Assembly (NCBI GenBank): GCA_029706075.1
Contig: JAINUG010000086.1
Location: 3,657,060-3,721,059 of the forward strand
Length of the DNA stretch: 64,000 nucleotides
Direction of reading: 5' to 3'
DNA from: Aldrovandia affinis
Taxonomy: Eukaryota > Chordata > Actinopteri > Notacanthiformes > Halosauridae
The position numbers and the translations under genes are program-made. This document shows, in pieces, positions 7,466 through 22,847 of the stretch (within the stretch, counting starts at the first letter, position 1; each line of letters starts with the position of its first letter). Below the pieces are notes generated by a model. The model did no database searches. It worked only from the letters and a program-made list of their open reading frames with translations, and had not been told where the DNA came from.

Positions 7466-10400
7466 CTGAGGACAACAACCAATTACACTCTCCATGTTAG
7501 CATTACCAGCATCATTATCACCACTGTTATTGTCACCAACAGCATTAGCTTAAGCATGTCAACATTAAACAGAGGCCCGTCCCATCCAGAGTGACTTCCC
7601 ATGCTTTAATTAGAAGACATATTTGTAATAAATATACAGTTCGCCATGTTATTATTACGATGGCCATTATCATTATTGTTATTATTAGCATTTCCATTAT
7701 GTTTATTACAGAGGCCTTTATCTAGGGCAAAATGCTTTAATAAGAAAGCATTTATTATAATAAATTAAATGAGGGGAGAAAAAATGCCGGATATTGTATT
7801 ATCGTGGGACTGCCATTTCCAGCCAGGAAAGGCCCGAGTTCTGTAATTAACTACATTTTGGACTGATTAACTGGGGCACGGATCAATCTGGCACAGCAGG
7901 GATTCATTAAGGGAAAAACCCCAAAATAGGACTTCTGCTGAAAAATCGAGGTACTGTACAATTTAAGTTGAGGTTCTGGCACAATCTTTTGGTGATAAAA
8001 GATGATACCAGTAGTTTTTTATTTATTTGTCAATTTCTAATAAATTAATCAAATTTAGACTTAATACAACGAAACAACAGTTTATTTTCATGACTCGTGA
8101 AAAACGAATGAAATAATCACAATAGTGTTTAATTGATATATCTCAGTGAAAGATTATGGCGGGTACTTAACTAAGCGTTACACACAAAGGAGGAGGACCT
8201 TCATTCATTCGTTTTATCTCACCGTCAGTCACATGATATGAAAACAGAGATGATTAGAAATCATTGTTTAAAGAACCCAATGGACAAGGGGCAGAAAAAA
8301 ATAAAAAATAGAATAATGGGAATAATAATCTTGTCGTGAAAACAATACTCCCTTGAGGCCAGGTTCTAAAATGACAGGGTACTAAAACTAAGTGTGACTG
8401 TCCAAATGATTCAACTCATGTTCGATTAGAAAAGATCTGGTTTTAATCATTTCGAGAATGGTGTGTTCAAGGTGACACATGCAGCCTTCCCCACATGAAA
8501 ATATAAGTAAATAGTCATGATAAATCATTAGTTATGATGCAGTGACAGTCTCTGACAGCGTGTGCACCCTGCTCATCTGCCTCAAATTGCTTCTTGGCTG
8601 TAGGGTGTGGCAACTGGCCAGTCAAGCCGTAGCATTTCAGTGTTTCTCAGTGCACCAATGGCAGACAGTAAGAAAGGGAAATAATAATGATACAAAACAG
8701 ATTGCGAGCTATGCACAGGCCTACAATAGAGATAGCTAGCTAGCCATCTGGCCATGTAAAAACCCTATAACACAACCATGTTGGCTAGCTCACTGTAGCT
8801 ACGTGAAAACTCAACGTACCTTGCTAGCTAGAATAACAAACAGTATTTTGAGCTAACGTAGCTAAAGCACTTGCGTTACAATAACATCTGCTGAACAGGA
8901 ATTCAGTACTTTTGCTATAAACAACAAGTCTGGGATCCAAGTACCTCGGTATTATTACAGATAGAACCTGTCACATAGTTTGCTTCAGTGTCAGATGAGC
9001 GCAGGAAGTGTTCGCTGAAAAGCAGCAAGGTTGCTTGCCACGAGAGGCAGCTGTGCAACAAGTGTGGGGGTGTGAACTTGCTGTCAATCAAGCCAAGGTA
9101 AAGCAGGGGCGGGGAGAAGGACTCACGATTCACTTCATTGCCACCGGGGGGAAAAGTTGCACAGAGCACCTTTAAATATACTTTTAAATGTACTTTTTGC
9201 ACGCGCACAATTTCAACTGAGAAAACTCTTCCAGTCCACCGAAACGAATTCTAATTAAAGTGATTATTTCTATTTGTGTTGCATGAGACAGATGTCTGCT
9301 GTGTGTGGGTAGAGAGGGTGTGAAAGCACAGTTCGTCTGATTTGTTTTATCTATCCTGCCCGTTCACGTTAACACATCTCAGGAGAGCACTTGAGCGCAA
9401 CACACATTTACGTGGAAGAGAAATACTAAAACTATGGTTTCTTTTCTGATTTTGCTGCTACTATTTATGCTTTTTGACGATTGAGTTATATAAACAACAG
9501 CTTTCGCTCAAGCTCTTTCCTGACCATCAGCAGAAAAATTACGCTCAGACAAAACAGAGCATATTGAGAATTTCTGAAATGCACACAATAAACATTCACG
9601 CAAAAACAACATGTGGACACCGCATTTAAGGCACAGCTGCACAAAGTAAATGGGAAATTGAACATCAAACATGATCTGAAAGTCAGATGTACGCACACAG
9701 ACACATACACATACATGCATATGCATATGCACGCACACACACACACACGCACGCACACACACACACGCACACACGCACACGCACACACGCACACGCACAC
9801 ACGCACACACGCACACACGCACACACAAGCATATGCGCACACACAAACAGCAGACTGCAGGAAGGCTGTTTCCGACAAATGGCCATCGATAGAAAGTGTG
9901 GCCGGGTCTGTGCCCACACACGCACAGCTTGCATTTCCATGAGCTGTCTATTGATGAGACAGCAGTCCGGAACTGAACCCCTGGCTCCTTCAGACGGGCC
10001 AGAGGAAGTGACTGAATTATTCATAGAGATGACTAAAAGAATGAGGAGGAAAAGATGCGTTATGAAGGGCGTCCAAAAAAGGGAATCGATGTGTTCTTTC
10101 ACATTTTTACACGCCTCTATGTCACACGCTGAGGAGGGCACGTGCGCGGTGATTCTCTTATTTCCGACAGGAGATTGCTCAGAGGTTGTATACATTGCTG
10201 TTCCCATTAGCATTTATCCCATTGGCAAATTTAAGCCTTTCCTCTTCTAGGCTTCTTTGATCTCATTCACTACATGCCTCTGTCTTCCTTGGTTCAATTA
10301 TCGGCTGTACATCTCTACGGAATAATATGAATAATAATAACAACAATACATTTAATTTGAAGCACCTTTCTAGGAACCCAAGGATGCTGTACAGTATAAA

Positions 10401-10584
10401 ACTGGTAAAAAAATAATAATCCAAAGGAATGAAAGCATGTCTATCCTGGTTGAATTATAAGCAGTAGATGTGTATGAGGGTCTGTAGGGATGAAGCACTG
10501 GGCCTTTATCAGAGGAGGGAGGAGGAGGAGATCGGACTCGGTGCCCCCTCGCCTGTGTGGCGGGACGCGGATAGAGGCCCTTAC
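7466..10584 (-). other. cblb: cblb intron 8 (3.1 kb)
   Basis: Donor GTAAGG lies at 10584 and acceptor TTGTTGTCCTCAG next to 7465. It is AT-rich with a CA/CG-type microsatellite at 9691-9848. A segment at 8727-8870 is dense in GCTAGC and AGCTA words. A short AAT-rich stretch at 10321-10420 resembles the low-complexity 3' part of a fish retroelement but cannot be assigned. Confidence 0.85.
9691..9848. repeat. (CA)n/(CACG)n microsatellite
   Basis: A compound CA repeat with regularly spaced CG interruptions. The open frames through it are artefacts. Confidence 0.95.
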
Positions 10585-10785
10585 CTTCCTGATGGAGGCG
10601 AGGCCGTTCATGACCAGGGACTCGTCACGGTCGTCGTCATCGTCCAGGTCAAGCATGGGCGAGGTGAAGTGCTCCAGGAAGAAGCACTTGGCGCCCTCGT
10701 TCCTGGGGTCGAAGGGGTCCACGATGATGGGCTCGGTGCCCTTGATCTCGCAGCGGCAGAAGGGGCAGCCTTGCCCGTCCGACTC
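10585..10785 (-). CDS. cblb: cblb window exon 8: end of RING and acidic region
   Basis: This 201-nt exon encodes [20 protein letters not shown], then [23 protein letters not shown] and [18 protein letters not shown] up to LASIRK. The CPFC pair completes the RING zinc ligands. The segment IVDPFDPR is invariant in Cbl proteins. The acidic MLDLDDDDD run marks the protein as Cbl-b rather than c-Cbl. The part between, [13 protein letters not shown], differs clearly from human GSRCCSIIDPFGMP, so it is a fast-evolving spacer. Acceptor TTTCTTCCCCAG and donor GTAAGG are strong. Both ends are phase 0 and the length is 67 codons. Confidence 0.96.
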
Positions 10786-12164
10786 CTGGGGAAGAAACGT
10801 TACCGCCGGAATAAAAGAGCGCACGTTTCCCAGGGCCCCCCGGGGAAACTCGCAACAGTAACTCTCTGGCCTCGTTATTTATACGGGCTGGTAAACACGA
10901 GCATAACAGTATAACAGTGACCATAAGGAGCCCTTTGTGCGACAGGATCCGAGGCGGCGAGGAGATTGCGAGCAGCTGTATCCGTGGGTGACACATGGTT
11001 TTATTCACCGTGACCCGCGGGCCTTAACGCCGGCATCTTCCATCGATTCCTGAAGCACAGCACACGCGGAGTCGGGCCGGACGCACATTTATGAAGTCGT
11101 GATTCTGGCACCCTTCAAGTGCTCCGTTGCAGTTGATGACTACATAAAGTGGAGCGGTTTGGAGGAGCAGTCAGGGGGAAGGGGGTGTGGGAATTGATTG
11201 GTCTTCTATAACGGAAGCTTCCTTTATGCTTAGCGCTGCCTACGATTTTTTATTTAATTTTTTTTTACAAGAACAAAGGAAGATCATCACGGCCATCTGG
11301 CGAGAGACATCTGAGAGCCCCATCACAGCATTGTTTGAAACCTAATCATAATTAGTCACCGCAAGATGCCGTGACAATCTGCCAGGTATGAGACGTGACA
11401 GCCCGTCGACACTCCTGAGAAAGATCCGCAAACGTCGACGGAAACCTTCTGAGAACGCCGCCTACCCAGGACGTATCTGATGCGTATATTTTCACACACG
11501 GCGCAACACGGCACATACACAACTTGGCCTGTAGAGGATTCATTTGATGTTCAAACCTCAGATGTAACGTCCCAAAAACTGGCGGAAAAATAGCAATGAA
11601 TATTAATGGCCTCGCCAGGTGCCGGATTAAACGATCCAACTGCACACCCTGCGAGCGCCTAATGAGTTCTGGACCGATTAATAGGGAAGTTCTTCAGCTG
11701 CGGCTACTTTAGAAGAACGACAAAGGCTCACCACGAGCGCTGCAATAAGCACCCTGTCACGAGCCTCTTCGGTGAGGGCCTACTGACTTCAGTCTGTGAC
11801 CACGGTGAGTGTGCTGGTTTCTAGAACAATGGCTGATCGATGGGAAATACAGGCCTTAGAGTGGCCGCCTCAGCGCCGTGGGGAGCTCATTGTGATTCGT
11901 TCGGTCACTGGCCCGTGACTGAGCACTGAGTCAGATTCATCTGGGGGGAACCCCCCGACCCCCTCCCTGCCTAGATATTATTAATCCCTAAAAGCATGGC
12001 TGTAGGTTCCCTGTGCGGGTCACTGCACGTGCTCCTGAGGGCTGGAAACTGAGCCCTGCTGCTGTGGTGGGCCTTTGACTGCTAACAATGGCTGGATAAA
12101 GGGACAGCCAGTGTCTCACACTCACTACAATGACCTTCACCCAGATTTTTTGGGAAAGATGCAT

Positions 12165-12216
<52 letters not shown>

Positions 12217-13009
12217 ACATCCACATTAACACACATACTCACACACCCACATACATTCACACACACACACCCACATACACCCACACACACACACACGCAC
12301 ACCCACACACACACACAGACAGGACACACAATTCCAGTCAGCCTAACAGACAGAAGTTCCTTTTCCACAGATGATCAATAACTAAGTCCTCACTTCTGTG
12401 TGCCGCTGGACTCCCACAACCTCCAGCTATTCATTTAATAACCGAATGGCGCAGATGTTGTGGAACATGAAAAGGTTACGAGAATCTCTGGAGGCAGGGC
12501 TAATGAGTCATTAGGAAGGTAATTACAAACACACACAACGCTGGCACACTTTCACGGCCCACACCCCCACCCCCCCCCCTCTCCCATTCTAGCACTTAGC
12601 CCACTGTTAGTGTGTGCCCTAATGTCTGATCGGAACACGCGTGGGCACACTGGGGGATGGCAGGGGAACCTGATGCTCCTTCAGGGGCTCGTTCCGCTAC
12701 TTGGCCCCTGCCCGGTCCCCAGTTTCAGCCCGGCAGACAAACAAAGGGGTTCTTATGGAAACAAGAGCGTCCGCATTAAAGCTCACCTCAAACAAAGTGC
12801 TTAATCTCTGAGTCAGCCCTCATTTAAACCGGTTAAATCTACTTAATCATCTCCTAAACACCGTTTAGGCTGGAGACCCCCCCTGCCCGCCCCCACCAAA
12901 GACTTGGCTAAGCAGGTTATGACTGGAGAGACATGTGGTAATAAAACAATTGTGTCTTTATTAACGAGAGCTGAGACAGGCAGCCGGGCAGACAGACAGG
13001 CGGGGTTAC
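10786..13009 (-). other. cblb: cblb intron 7 (2.2 kb)
   Basis: Donor GTAACC lies at 13009 and acceptor TTCTTCCCCAG next to 10785. It holds a long CA tract at 12165-12330 and a C-rich stretch near 12556-12590. The interval 10800-12150 has nothing recognisable. Confidence 0.85.
12165..12330. repeat. compound (CA)n microsatellite
   Basis: A CA tract interrupted by CATC, CCCA and CATTCA variants over about 165 bp. Confidence 0.95.
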
Positions 13010-13141
13010 CTGCCACGCGGTCAGGCAGTGCGTGCACATGAGGTGGCCGCAGGGCTCGATCTTCACGTCCTTGTCGTTCTCGGCGCAGATCTTGCACAGC
13101 TGGAAGGTGGAGCCCATCTCGCAGTACAGCTCGTACTGCTC
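13010..13141 (-). CDS. cblb: cblb window exon 7: linker helix and first half of RING
   Basis: This 132-nt exon encodes [20 protein letters not shown] then [16 protein letters not shown] and [18 protein letters not shown] is the linker helix. Its second tyrosine (c-Cbl Tyr371, Cbl-b Tyr363) is the phosphorylation switch that frees the RING, and it is present. The first six zinc ligands of the C3HC4 RING follow: CKIC, C and H in PCGH, and the CTHC pair. The E2-contact Ile of CKIC and Trp of TAWQ are present. Human Cbl-b has CTSC where this sequence has CTHC. The extra His is not at a ligand position but is close to the zinc sites. Acceptor CTGTGTCACAG and donor GTAACC are clear, and both ends are phase 0. 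Confidence 0.97.
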
Positions 13142-13648
13142 CTGTGACACAGAGGGGGAGAGAGAGAGAGGAGAGGAGGGCTGTCAGCTCAAGGGGACCC
13201 GCACCTGCGGCGTGGGGGTTAGAGAACTGGACTCCAGATCTGAGGGTCATGGGTTTGAATCCCAGTCTGGACACAACCTCTGCACCTAGCCCACATTTCT
13301 CTAGTAAAGTAGTGGGTCACACCCAGGCAGAGGCAGCTCTGCTTCTCCAACAATGCAACTAATTGACTTCTCAGCAACTAATTGATTAATTGAAGTCGAT
13401 ATCTGGACAGGAAGTGACCTCACCTTGTCATCCAAGTGCAACTCAGTTTCTACCTGATAGGCAACTATGTCCCCACTCACCCAGCCCTTGTGTTACAGAA
13501 TGCGCTAGATGTACGCAACATCACTTGATTTTCTTCAATAAAAAAATCTAAATTCTTTTGAGGAATCGGACCAGAGCATTGCATTCTGACCAGAGAGCAG
13601 CCTGGGTAATAAGAGCAGAGGTTTAGAGCGGACAGACGCATCACTGAC
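13142..13648 (-). other. cblb: cblb intron 6 (507 bp) with a tRNA-like SINE head
   Basis: Donor GTCAGT lies at 13648 and acceptor TGTGTCACAG next to 13141. A plus-strand tRNA-like segment at about 13209-13275 (listed separately) is the only recognisable content. Confidence 0.85.
13209..13275 (+). mobile_element. tRNA-like SINE head fragment
   Basis: GGGGGTTAGAGAACTGGACT resembles an A box and GGGTTTGAATCCC a B box, spaced as in a tRNA-derived SINE. No typical SINE tail is seen after it, so it is either a truncated copy or another SINE family. It lies in the 507-bp intron before the RING exon. Confidence 0.5.
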
Positions 13649-13736
13649 CTGCGTGACTTTGATGTGGTCATGAGGCATGGGCTCACACAGCCCGGTCAGG
13701 TCGGGGTTGTAGCTGCGTCCGTCGGGGAACAGGTAA
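13649..13736 (-). CDS. cblb: cblb window exon 6: end of SH2-like domain, linker start
   Basis: This 88-nt exon encodes (F)[18 protein letters not shown] then [11 protein letters not shown]. It finishes the SH2-like fold and starts the linker toward the RING. The first T completes the TTT Phe codon from the previous exon, and the exon ends with the complete codon CAG before a GTCAGTG donor at 13648. The acceptor is CTGTTCCCAG. The length of one base plus 29 codons matches the human exon. A small difference from human Cbl-b is PMPHDH in place of PTPHDH. Only about 500 bp separate it from the next exon, the shortest gap apart from the 97-bp intron. Confidence 0.96.
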
Positions 13737-15909
<2,173 letters not shown>

Positions 15910-15969
15910 TTAACACAGGGCACCCGGATCACCTCGTACACTCGTGGTGTTCCAGACAGACCAAACGCC

Positions 15970-16041
15970 TGTGTGCATGTGTGTGTGGGTGTGTGGGTGT
16001 GTAAGTGCGTGCGCGTGTGTGTCTGCGTGCGCGTGTGTGTA
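15970..16041. repeat. (GT)n-type microsatellite
   Basis: A GT run with GGGT and GCGT interruptions, just upstream of the SH2-like exon acceptor on the coding strand. Confidence 0.9.
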
Positions 16042-16081
16042 AATGCCAAGTGGACCCTTCTAAACGTGGGGCGGAACACCC

Positions 16082-16241
16082 CAGGGGTGGGCAATCTTAC
16101 CCTGTGGCTATGCCTTTTGTTCCAGCCGAGCATCATGGACTAATCAGCTAATCAAAGTCTTCAATCAGGGCTTTGATTATGGAATCGTGTCACTGTTCAT
16201 AAACAAAAGCCTAAGAACCAGGCGTGAATAACCCACCCCTG
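16082..16241. mobile_element. hAT-like miniature inverted-repeat element
   Basis: The segment starts CAGGGGTGGGCAATC and ends ACCCACCCCTG, an inverted terminal repeat of the CAGGGGTGGG type common in hAT-family elements. It is about 160 bp with no coding capacity. No clear 8-bp target duplication remains, so the copy is old or the ends are slightly misplaced. Confidence 0.6.
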
Positions 16242-16639
16242 CCCTATGCCCGCCGAGCATCATGGCCCAAACGTGAATAACGTGAATAATAAGAACCAGG
16301 CGTGAAGAACGCCCTGCGCATCCGCAATCGAGCGCAGCGCTAAAGACCGTTCCCGAACGCAAATAAATTACGCCTCTCGCAAAACTTCAGTAAACTTCTT
16401 GTAAATTTCTGTAGTCGTCCGAAGACACTCGCTGTTTGAGTGATTTAACCTTCCAAACTTGAATGCTCAAAAAGTCAATTCTGGCAGCTGTATCGTATTC
16501 ACGTGCTTGCAAACCTGATAAATAATGGATGGGGAGGAAAAACAAGCTTATAACAAAAACTTTTGACACTTTCATTTGCTGAAATAAACGACTTTTTAGC
16601 GTGAAGTTCTCTTAAATTTTACTTCAGGGTGAAGTTTCC

Positions 16640-17100
16640 CATACTACATTTTACTTCAGGGTCGGCAGTGTTCACATCCATTCTTTCGACCTGTGCGCCT
16701 GCCTCTTCAGACCTCCTGGTGGATCGGTCAGGACCGCGGAATCACTTGCAATCTTCCGCAAGAGACTCAAGACCCACCTTTTCAGACTCCACTACCACTG
16801 AACTCTGTCCATCTAACGAACTGTCATCACCACCACTGCCTACTTGTTCAACACTTTATACCCCTCCTTACTCCATTTATTTAAAAAAAAATATAATTTT
16901 TATTTAAAAGTTACTAACGTTTTCTTTCCCAGTGTTATAGGTATGGTACGCAGATGCCTGCAATGATGTCTATTGCTGTATTACTGCACTGATCTCTTGC
17001 GCGTACTATGATTGTTCCTACCATGTATTAATGCACATCTGGTAAGTCACTCTGGTTAAGAGCGTCTGCTAAATGCTTAAAATGTAAAATGTAAAATGTT
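16640..17100 (+). mobile_element. 3' end of an L2-clade LINE
   Basis: The sequence near 16757-16800 specifies a degenerate RKRLKTHLFRLHYH-type ending, typical of the reverse-transcriptase ORF of L2-clade LINEs. A 3' tail follows: GTAAGTCACTCTGGTTAAGA GCGTCTGCTAAATGC, then AAAATGTAAAATGT short repeats at about 17044-17100. Only the 5'-truncated end is present. It belongs to the lineage whose tail the SINEs here share. Confidence 0.75.
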
Positions 17101-18977
17101 CTTCTGAAGCAAGAAAACTTGGCTGAATGCAAAACCCCATCACATCAAAAATGTGCAAAACTGATCACATCTACTTCTCTGTATAGTAATATGTCATATA
17201 TTATATTACATGTTATATACACGTAAATATATATCTGTATAGTAATATGTAAAGTGGACATCTCAAAGTGGCGTCTCCTGCACAGTTACTCTGAAGCAGA
17301 AGCGTTCATTCTGCTAACGCCATTGAGCTTCGACATTACGGGGACGGCTGGAGGACTGCCAAACGGGGGTCGTCTCTGTGATTGTTTTATCATATTAAGT
17401 CATTTTTTTATCATATCAAAGCTATTTTTCATCCAGACGGCGGATGAGCTCTTCCGCTGAACGGGATTAAACTCATGCGGCCTGCGTCGCAGCGCTTCCG
17501 GGTCATTCAGACTGCAGGTTGCCGCAGAGTTTAACAGTGATTGTTTTTGGAATTGTCTTATTTTTCCCCTCGCTTTTTGGGTATGGTGAAGCGCTAACCG
17601 AGACCATGTCAAAAAGTGACAAAAAATGCAACAACCCCAAAAACAAATCGAAGACGATGCACAAAGCCGGGTCTCGACAGAACACTGCGAAACCAGTAAG
17701 CCCAGAAAAGTTGAATCGACGGAGTTCGGATGCCCCTTTCCATTGCTACTGCAGAGGTGTTCAGATGAATCCATAACGCATTTCATTTGTGATCATAATC
17801 TCCGAGCGCAGCTGAAACAGCCTCCCCTGGAGAGGGGGACTGGCTGCCCTGGCACACTTAAACACAGCGTCATTAGCATCGCCATACCTCGTTATTTCTG
17901 CGGCGGGGGAAGAAGAAAGACGGCTCTGACAGTGAGAGGGAATAAACAGCTGCATTTCTACCTTTGAGCCTGCGGGATTCCTCAGGAGGGAGGTGCGTGT
18001 GTGCGCGTGTGTGTGTGTCTCTGTGTGTTTCTGCTTCTCACAATAAAACAGATGTGACAGGTGTCTGGGATGAGTGGTGCGGATTCCGGGACTCTGTTTG
18101 TGTCTGTTTCCACCTTACAGTACACTTTCTAATGCTTTGTTCGTTGCTTTAGATAAAGAATGACGGCTAAAAAAAAAAACAAGGCTAACAACACCAATGA
18201 TGATGACAACCGTAATAAAAGAGAACAGTTGTGGCTTGTTGTGGCACGGCGTGCGCTGGTGCCAGAGGCGGGACCAGACAGGGGCGTTAAGCCTCCCAGC
18301 AGGGGTGGACGGGGTGGCATGACAGCTGCCTCTCCGGGCCTTCAGACCGTCAGCATTTTGGGGTAATGATGGGTGGTGACCTCCAGACCACCCACTGTCC
18401 CACCCACCCCCACCCCCACCATCTTCCAACACTTCAGTTAGCTCGGCTTAGTCACTCTGCATGCAACCAATCACAGAAATGCAAGTGCAGGCTTCACTGA
18501 CGGCCCGCTACGTCCCTTACCCCTTGTTAAAAAGAGAAGGGAATGACACAGCCTAAACGGTCAGCCCCTTTACTGCCCCCAAACAGCCCCTTCACTGCGC
18601 CCTCATTGTCTCACCACGCCACTGTGCGGCCGTGAATCGCCTTAATCGCGAAGCGGGCCTTCTTCCAGACCCTGCTGTTTATGCAGTACAGCAGCGCTGG
18701 CGTTCCTTTAATCAGGTAATCTTCCCGAGGTGGATTTATTTCCCCACCGCCTGTCATTGGCGGTAACCTCTGCTCCGCCGCGGCAGACAGACAATGAGCG
18801 CAGAGGCCCGGGGAAGTGTCTCGGTTTCGCCTCGCCGCCGCGCTGTAATTAGCCGGGGTCTCTGCCCCTCCGGCGTGCGGCTGCGACAGGGCCCGAGCGA
18901 TCTCCCGCGGAGAGGCGGATGACTAAGTGGCAGAGCAGCTGGCACGGCGGGCACATCTGGCGCGCTCTGGCTCCCTA

Positions 18978-19466
<489 letters not shown>

Positions 19467-21280
19467 TTAATATGAGGGGGTAAAAATAACACTTTGTTTT
19501 TTGTGAGAGCTTTTTTACAAGAACAAAGATCTTTGCACTTCACACCGACAGTGCTGACAACACCCAGTCTCTGGGACGACCCTAAACAAACACAGAGCAG
19601 ATTCCTTCTCCCACCCCCACAGCAGCAGGATATCATTGCAGATAAAATTCTTGCTTCCCTTGCCCCCCCCCTCCCACTCCCTCTGTGCGATGGCAACAGC
19701 GAGGAGAAGACCACACGATGAACGAAACAAAGAAAACGCTTCCCAGGCCGCCGTCATTTGGAGGTAACATCCCGGTCAGCCGTAACCGCCACAGCCGTGA
19801 GGGCAAAGTGCCCTCTCAAAACGAGGCCAGCGAGAGAGCACATTTCTGCGGCCCCCGCTCGCTCTGCGGAGGAAATTCCACCGGGACGGCCAAACAAAAG
19901 CAGCAGTGTGTTTACCAAGGTAACAATCGCGCACAGACAGGGTGTGTGCGGAGGCGTGTTAGCAAACAGAGGGTTTGGCGTGGGACGCGTCATCAAATGG
20001 AAGCCATTTGTGGCCATTTCGAGGCCAGAGTATTCTTAGACACGACGACCGGCAGCGGCAGCAGCACAGTAACCGCGACTGAGCAAAGTGAACGCTCGAG
20101 GCGTGGACTGGAACAAAAAGGCAGCACAGACGACAGAACGGCGTTAGCTCTGGTACTGCAATGAGCTGTGCTAGACAAAACGAGCCAATTCCTTTATGCC
20201 AGTACTAACCGTGACTGTGTCTTAGGTTGACACTCAATCTGACAACTATTTTACAGAGCCTGATCAATAAGGATGTAAAAGCCTACATAAACAACAAGAG
20301 GAAGCAAGGCCGTAACCATGGAGTCAACATTGGGGGGGGACATTAAAAAAAATATATCAGCTAGGCTAGGCAACTGAGCATATCTGAATATTGGGGGGGA
20401 TGTGTCCCCCCCCAATATATATGGTAATTTCTGCCTTGAGAGGAAGGTCAAACGACAATCAGCGAATCGGGGGAGATGAACTCCAGAGCGGCGACGTGCA
20501 AAACACAGCCGAGGTCCCGCGATCCCAAACCTCCGGCTCCCATACTGATCCCCGTGACAAAATGGGGGGGCTGTTGAACCCTCCAGCGGGAACATGAACA
20601 TCGTGGGTTAGCGGCACAAGGTTTACCCTTTCACGTGAACAGACAAGAGTTGAAAGCGTTGGCTCGATCGTTGGCCCCACCCGCACACACAGGCCCTGCC
20701 TCTGTAAACAGCGAGCGCTCTGGCGTTCTCTGAACCATGTGGAGGCGTTTCCTGTTAGTGAAACAGCACGCCCGCCCACTGTGGAAAAAAAGGTAACCCC
20801 CAGATTTGTCCTGCTCCACGGGCCTGTGACTCCTCCTGACATCTGTGCCGAAAACATCTTTTTAGGTTTTTTTTCCCCTTCACCTGAGCAGACAGGGGAT
20901 GTACCCAAGGAACAATGAGTTCAGCGAGAGAACAACACAGACAGAACAAGCTCTGAGACAAAGCTTGGCACAGAAGGTGGCCGACACTCCGCTGCCAAGA
21001 CCCTGGTTACTCAACACCAGTTTCCCCCCCGATAAACGGCACACATCCAAGAGAAAGTGAAACGGCAGATTAAACCACAGATTCGACAGACCAACCAGAT
21101 GCTCAGCTCCATGTTTGCATAGCATCGTATGCTCGGTCTCCCTACCACTGAAGCCGAATTTGACGCGTCTCGTCAATGTTTGTGAATGGGTGTGACCGAG
21201 CACAATACTGCGGCAATGGATGTCCTGCGCTGTAATGCAGCACGGAGAAATTCCCGTTGCCAACCTGAACCTGCTGTTGT

Positions 21281-21620
21281 TAAGAGGCAGAGAGGATAAC
21301 GTTCAACGCTGGCCACTGCGACCAGGGTTCGATTCCAGGAGTGCCACCAGGGGGGCGACAATTGGCTGTCCGCCCCAGGGAGGGGGGAGGGTGTACCAGA
21401 GAACATGAGTTCACTGCATACAGGAGTGGCTCTGGAGTACCAGAGTTACGGTCGACAGCTTGGCAAATGCCGTCTCGAAGGAGGCGGTACATCGCCTTTG
21501 TCATTGCCGGTCTCAGGGCTACGGAAGTGAACTCACAATACGAGGGGGAGTTGACATAAAAAATAGAGGGTGTAATTGGCTACTAAATTGGGAGAAAATG
21601 GGAGAAAATCTGAAACAAAA
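21281..21620 (+). mobile_element. second SINE family, full-length-like copy
   Basis: A degenerate A box (TGTTAAGAGGCAGAG, about 21277-21291) and a B box (GGTTCGATTCC at 21327-21337) suggest a tRNA-type head. A body of about 180 bp follows. The 3' part, with GAGTTGACATAAAAAATAGA and TTGGCTACTAAATTGGGAGA, is also present in inverted orientation at 46033-46132. The tail differs from the TCTGCTAAATG type, so this is a distinct family, probably mobilised by another LINE. Confidence 0.65.
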
Positions 21621-21700
21621 TAAAACAAATTTTAAAAAAGGCAGAGCGGATGGAAGAAAAGCAGGATCTCGATCTGGTCAGTCTCCCGTATCGGTGGTTA

Positions 21701-21898
<198 letters not shown>

Positions 21899-22847
21899 TC
21901 ACTCCCCAATGCACTCCGACGCCCCATTATAATCTCATAAATGCACTGGGGGTATAGTTTTGAAACTGACATAGTCACACAGCAGCCCCACAACATTTTA
22001 CAGATAAAGCACACAAGAAAAGCATAACCCCGCAGCCTGCATATTGCATTCACAGATGCTGAATGAAATACGCAGGCCCATTTATTTTCGTTTGACCAAA
22101 TCTAGTAATAATGTCGGGTTTCCGCTACAATGTGCACTCAGCCAGTGGCTGACATTAATTAGCGTGACGGTGAACTGAATTGTGCTCTCCAGCACCATCC
22201 AACAGATGGTAAGTGAATGGGCAGGACTGATTGATTTATGTATTCCAAACAATTTAGGAGGCCCCTAAGCTTGCTAAAGCACAATCTTACAGGAAACAGG
22301 CTTTCTTCAGCAATCAAATGCTCCTTTTGGTCGGCCGCAAATAGCAAGCTGACACAAGCGCTCACGCACAAAGACAACACAAAATGGAGGGGATGAGGTC
22401 ATCGCAGGGAAGCTCAGACTGAAAGACTGTCACGCCCACGCTCCGAGCTCTCGTCTCGTCGTGTAATCATGTGTCTCAGCGGACGGGACAGCGACCCTTG
22501 GCCTTCAAAATCGGCCAGCTGAAATAAAATGGCGCCCGACAGGGTGACGACTGTGAGGCAAACCGTCAGAGACGCACCGTAAAAACCCAACCTGTAACGA
22601 CAGCGCAAACGGTGGAGGCGGTTCAGAGATAAGGGGGCCTGAGAACACGGGGGGAAGTGAAAGCACACGGTGAAGAGGGGAAAACCCACCGCGCAAAAAA
22701 TCTCATAGACCTTCACCGTATTCAAATGCCTCGGCAGGCAAAGCCAATCAAGCCAGGCCCAACCGCCAATCGAATGTTAGATTCCACCCCGGCTTTGATG
22801 GACGATGTCGACAGATTAGATTGTTTCCTGTTTCACGCCACAGACGA

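Noticed and set aside
6825-7478. A single minus-strand exon from 7478 to 6825
   Set aside because: It reads through the 97-bp intron and mixes frames. Homology and a strong acceptor at 7184 support two exons.
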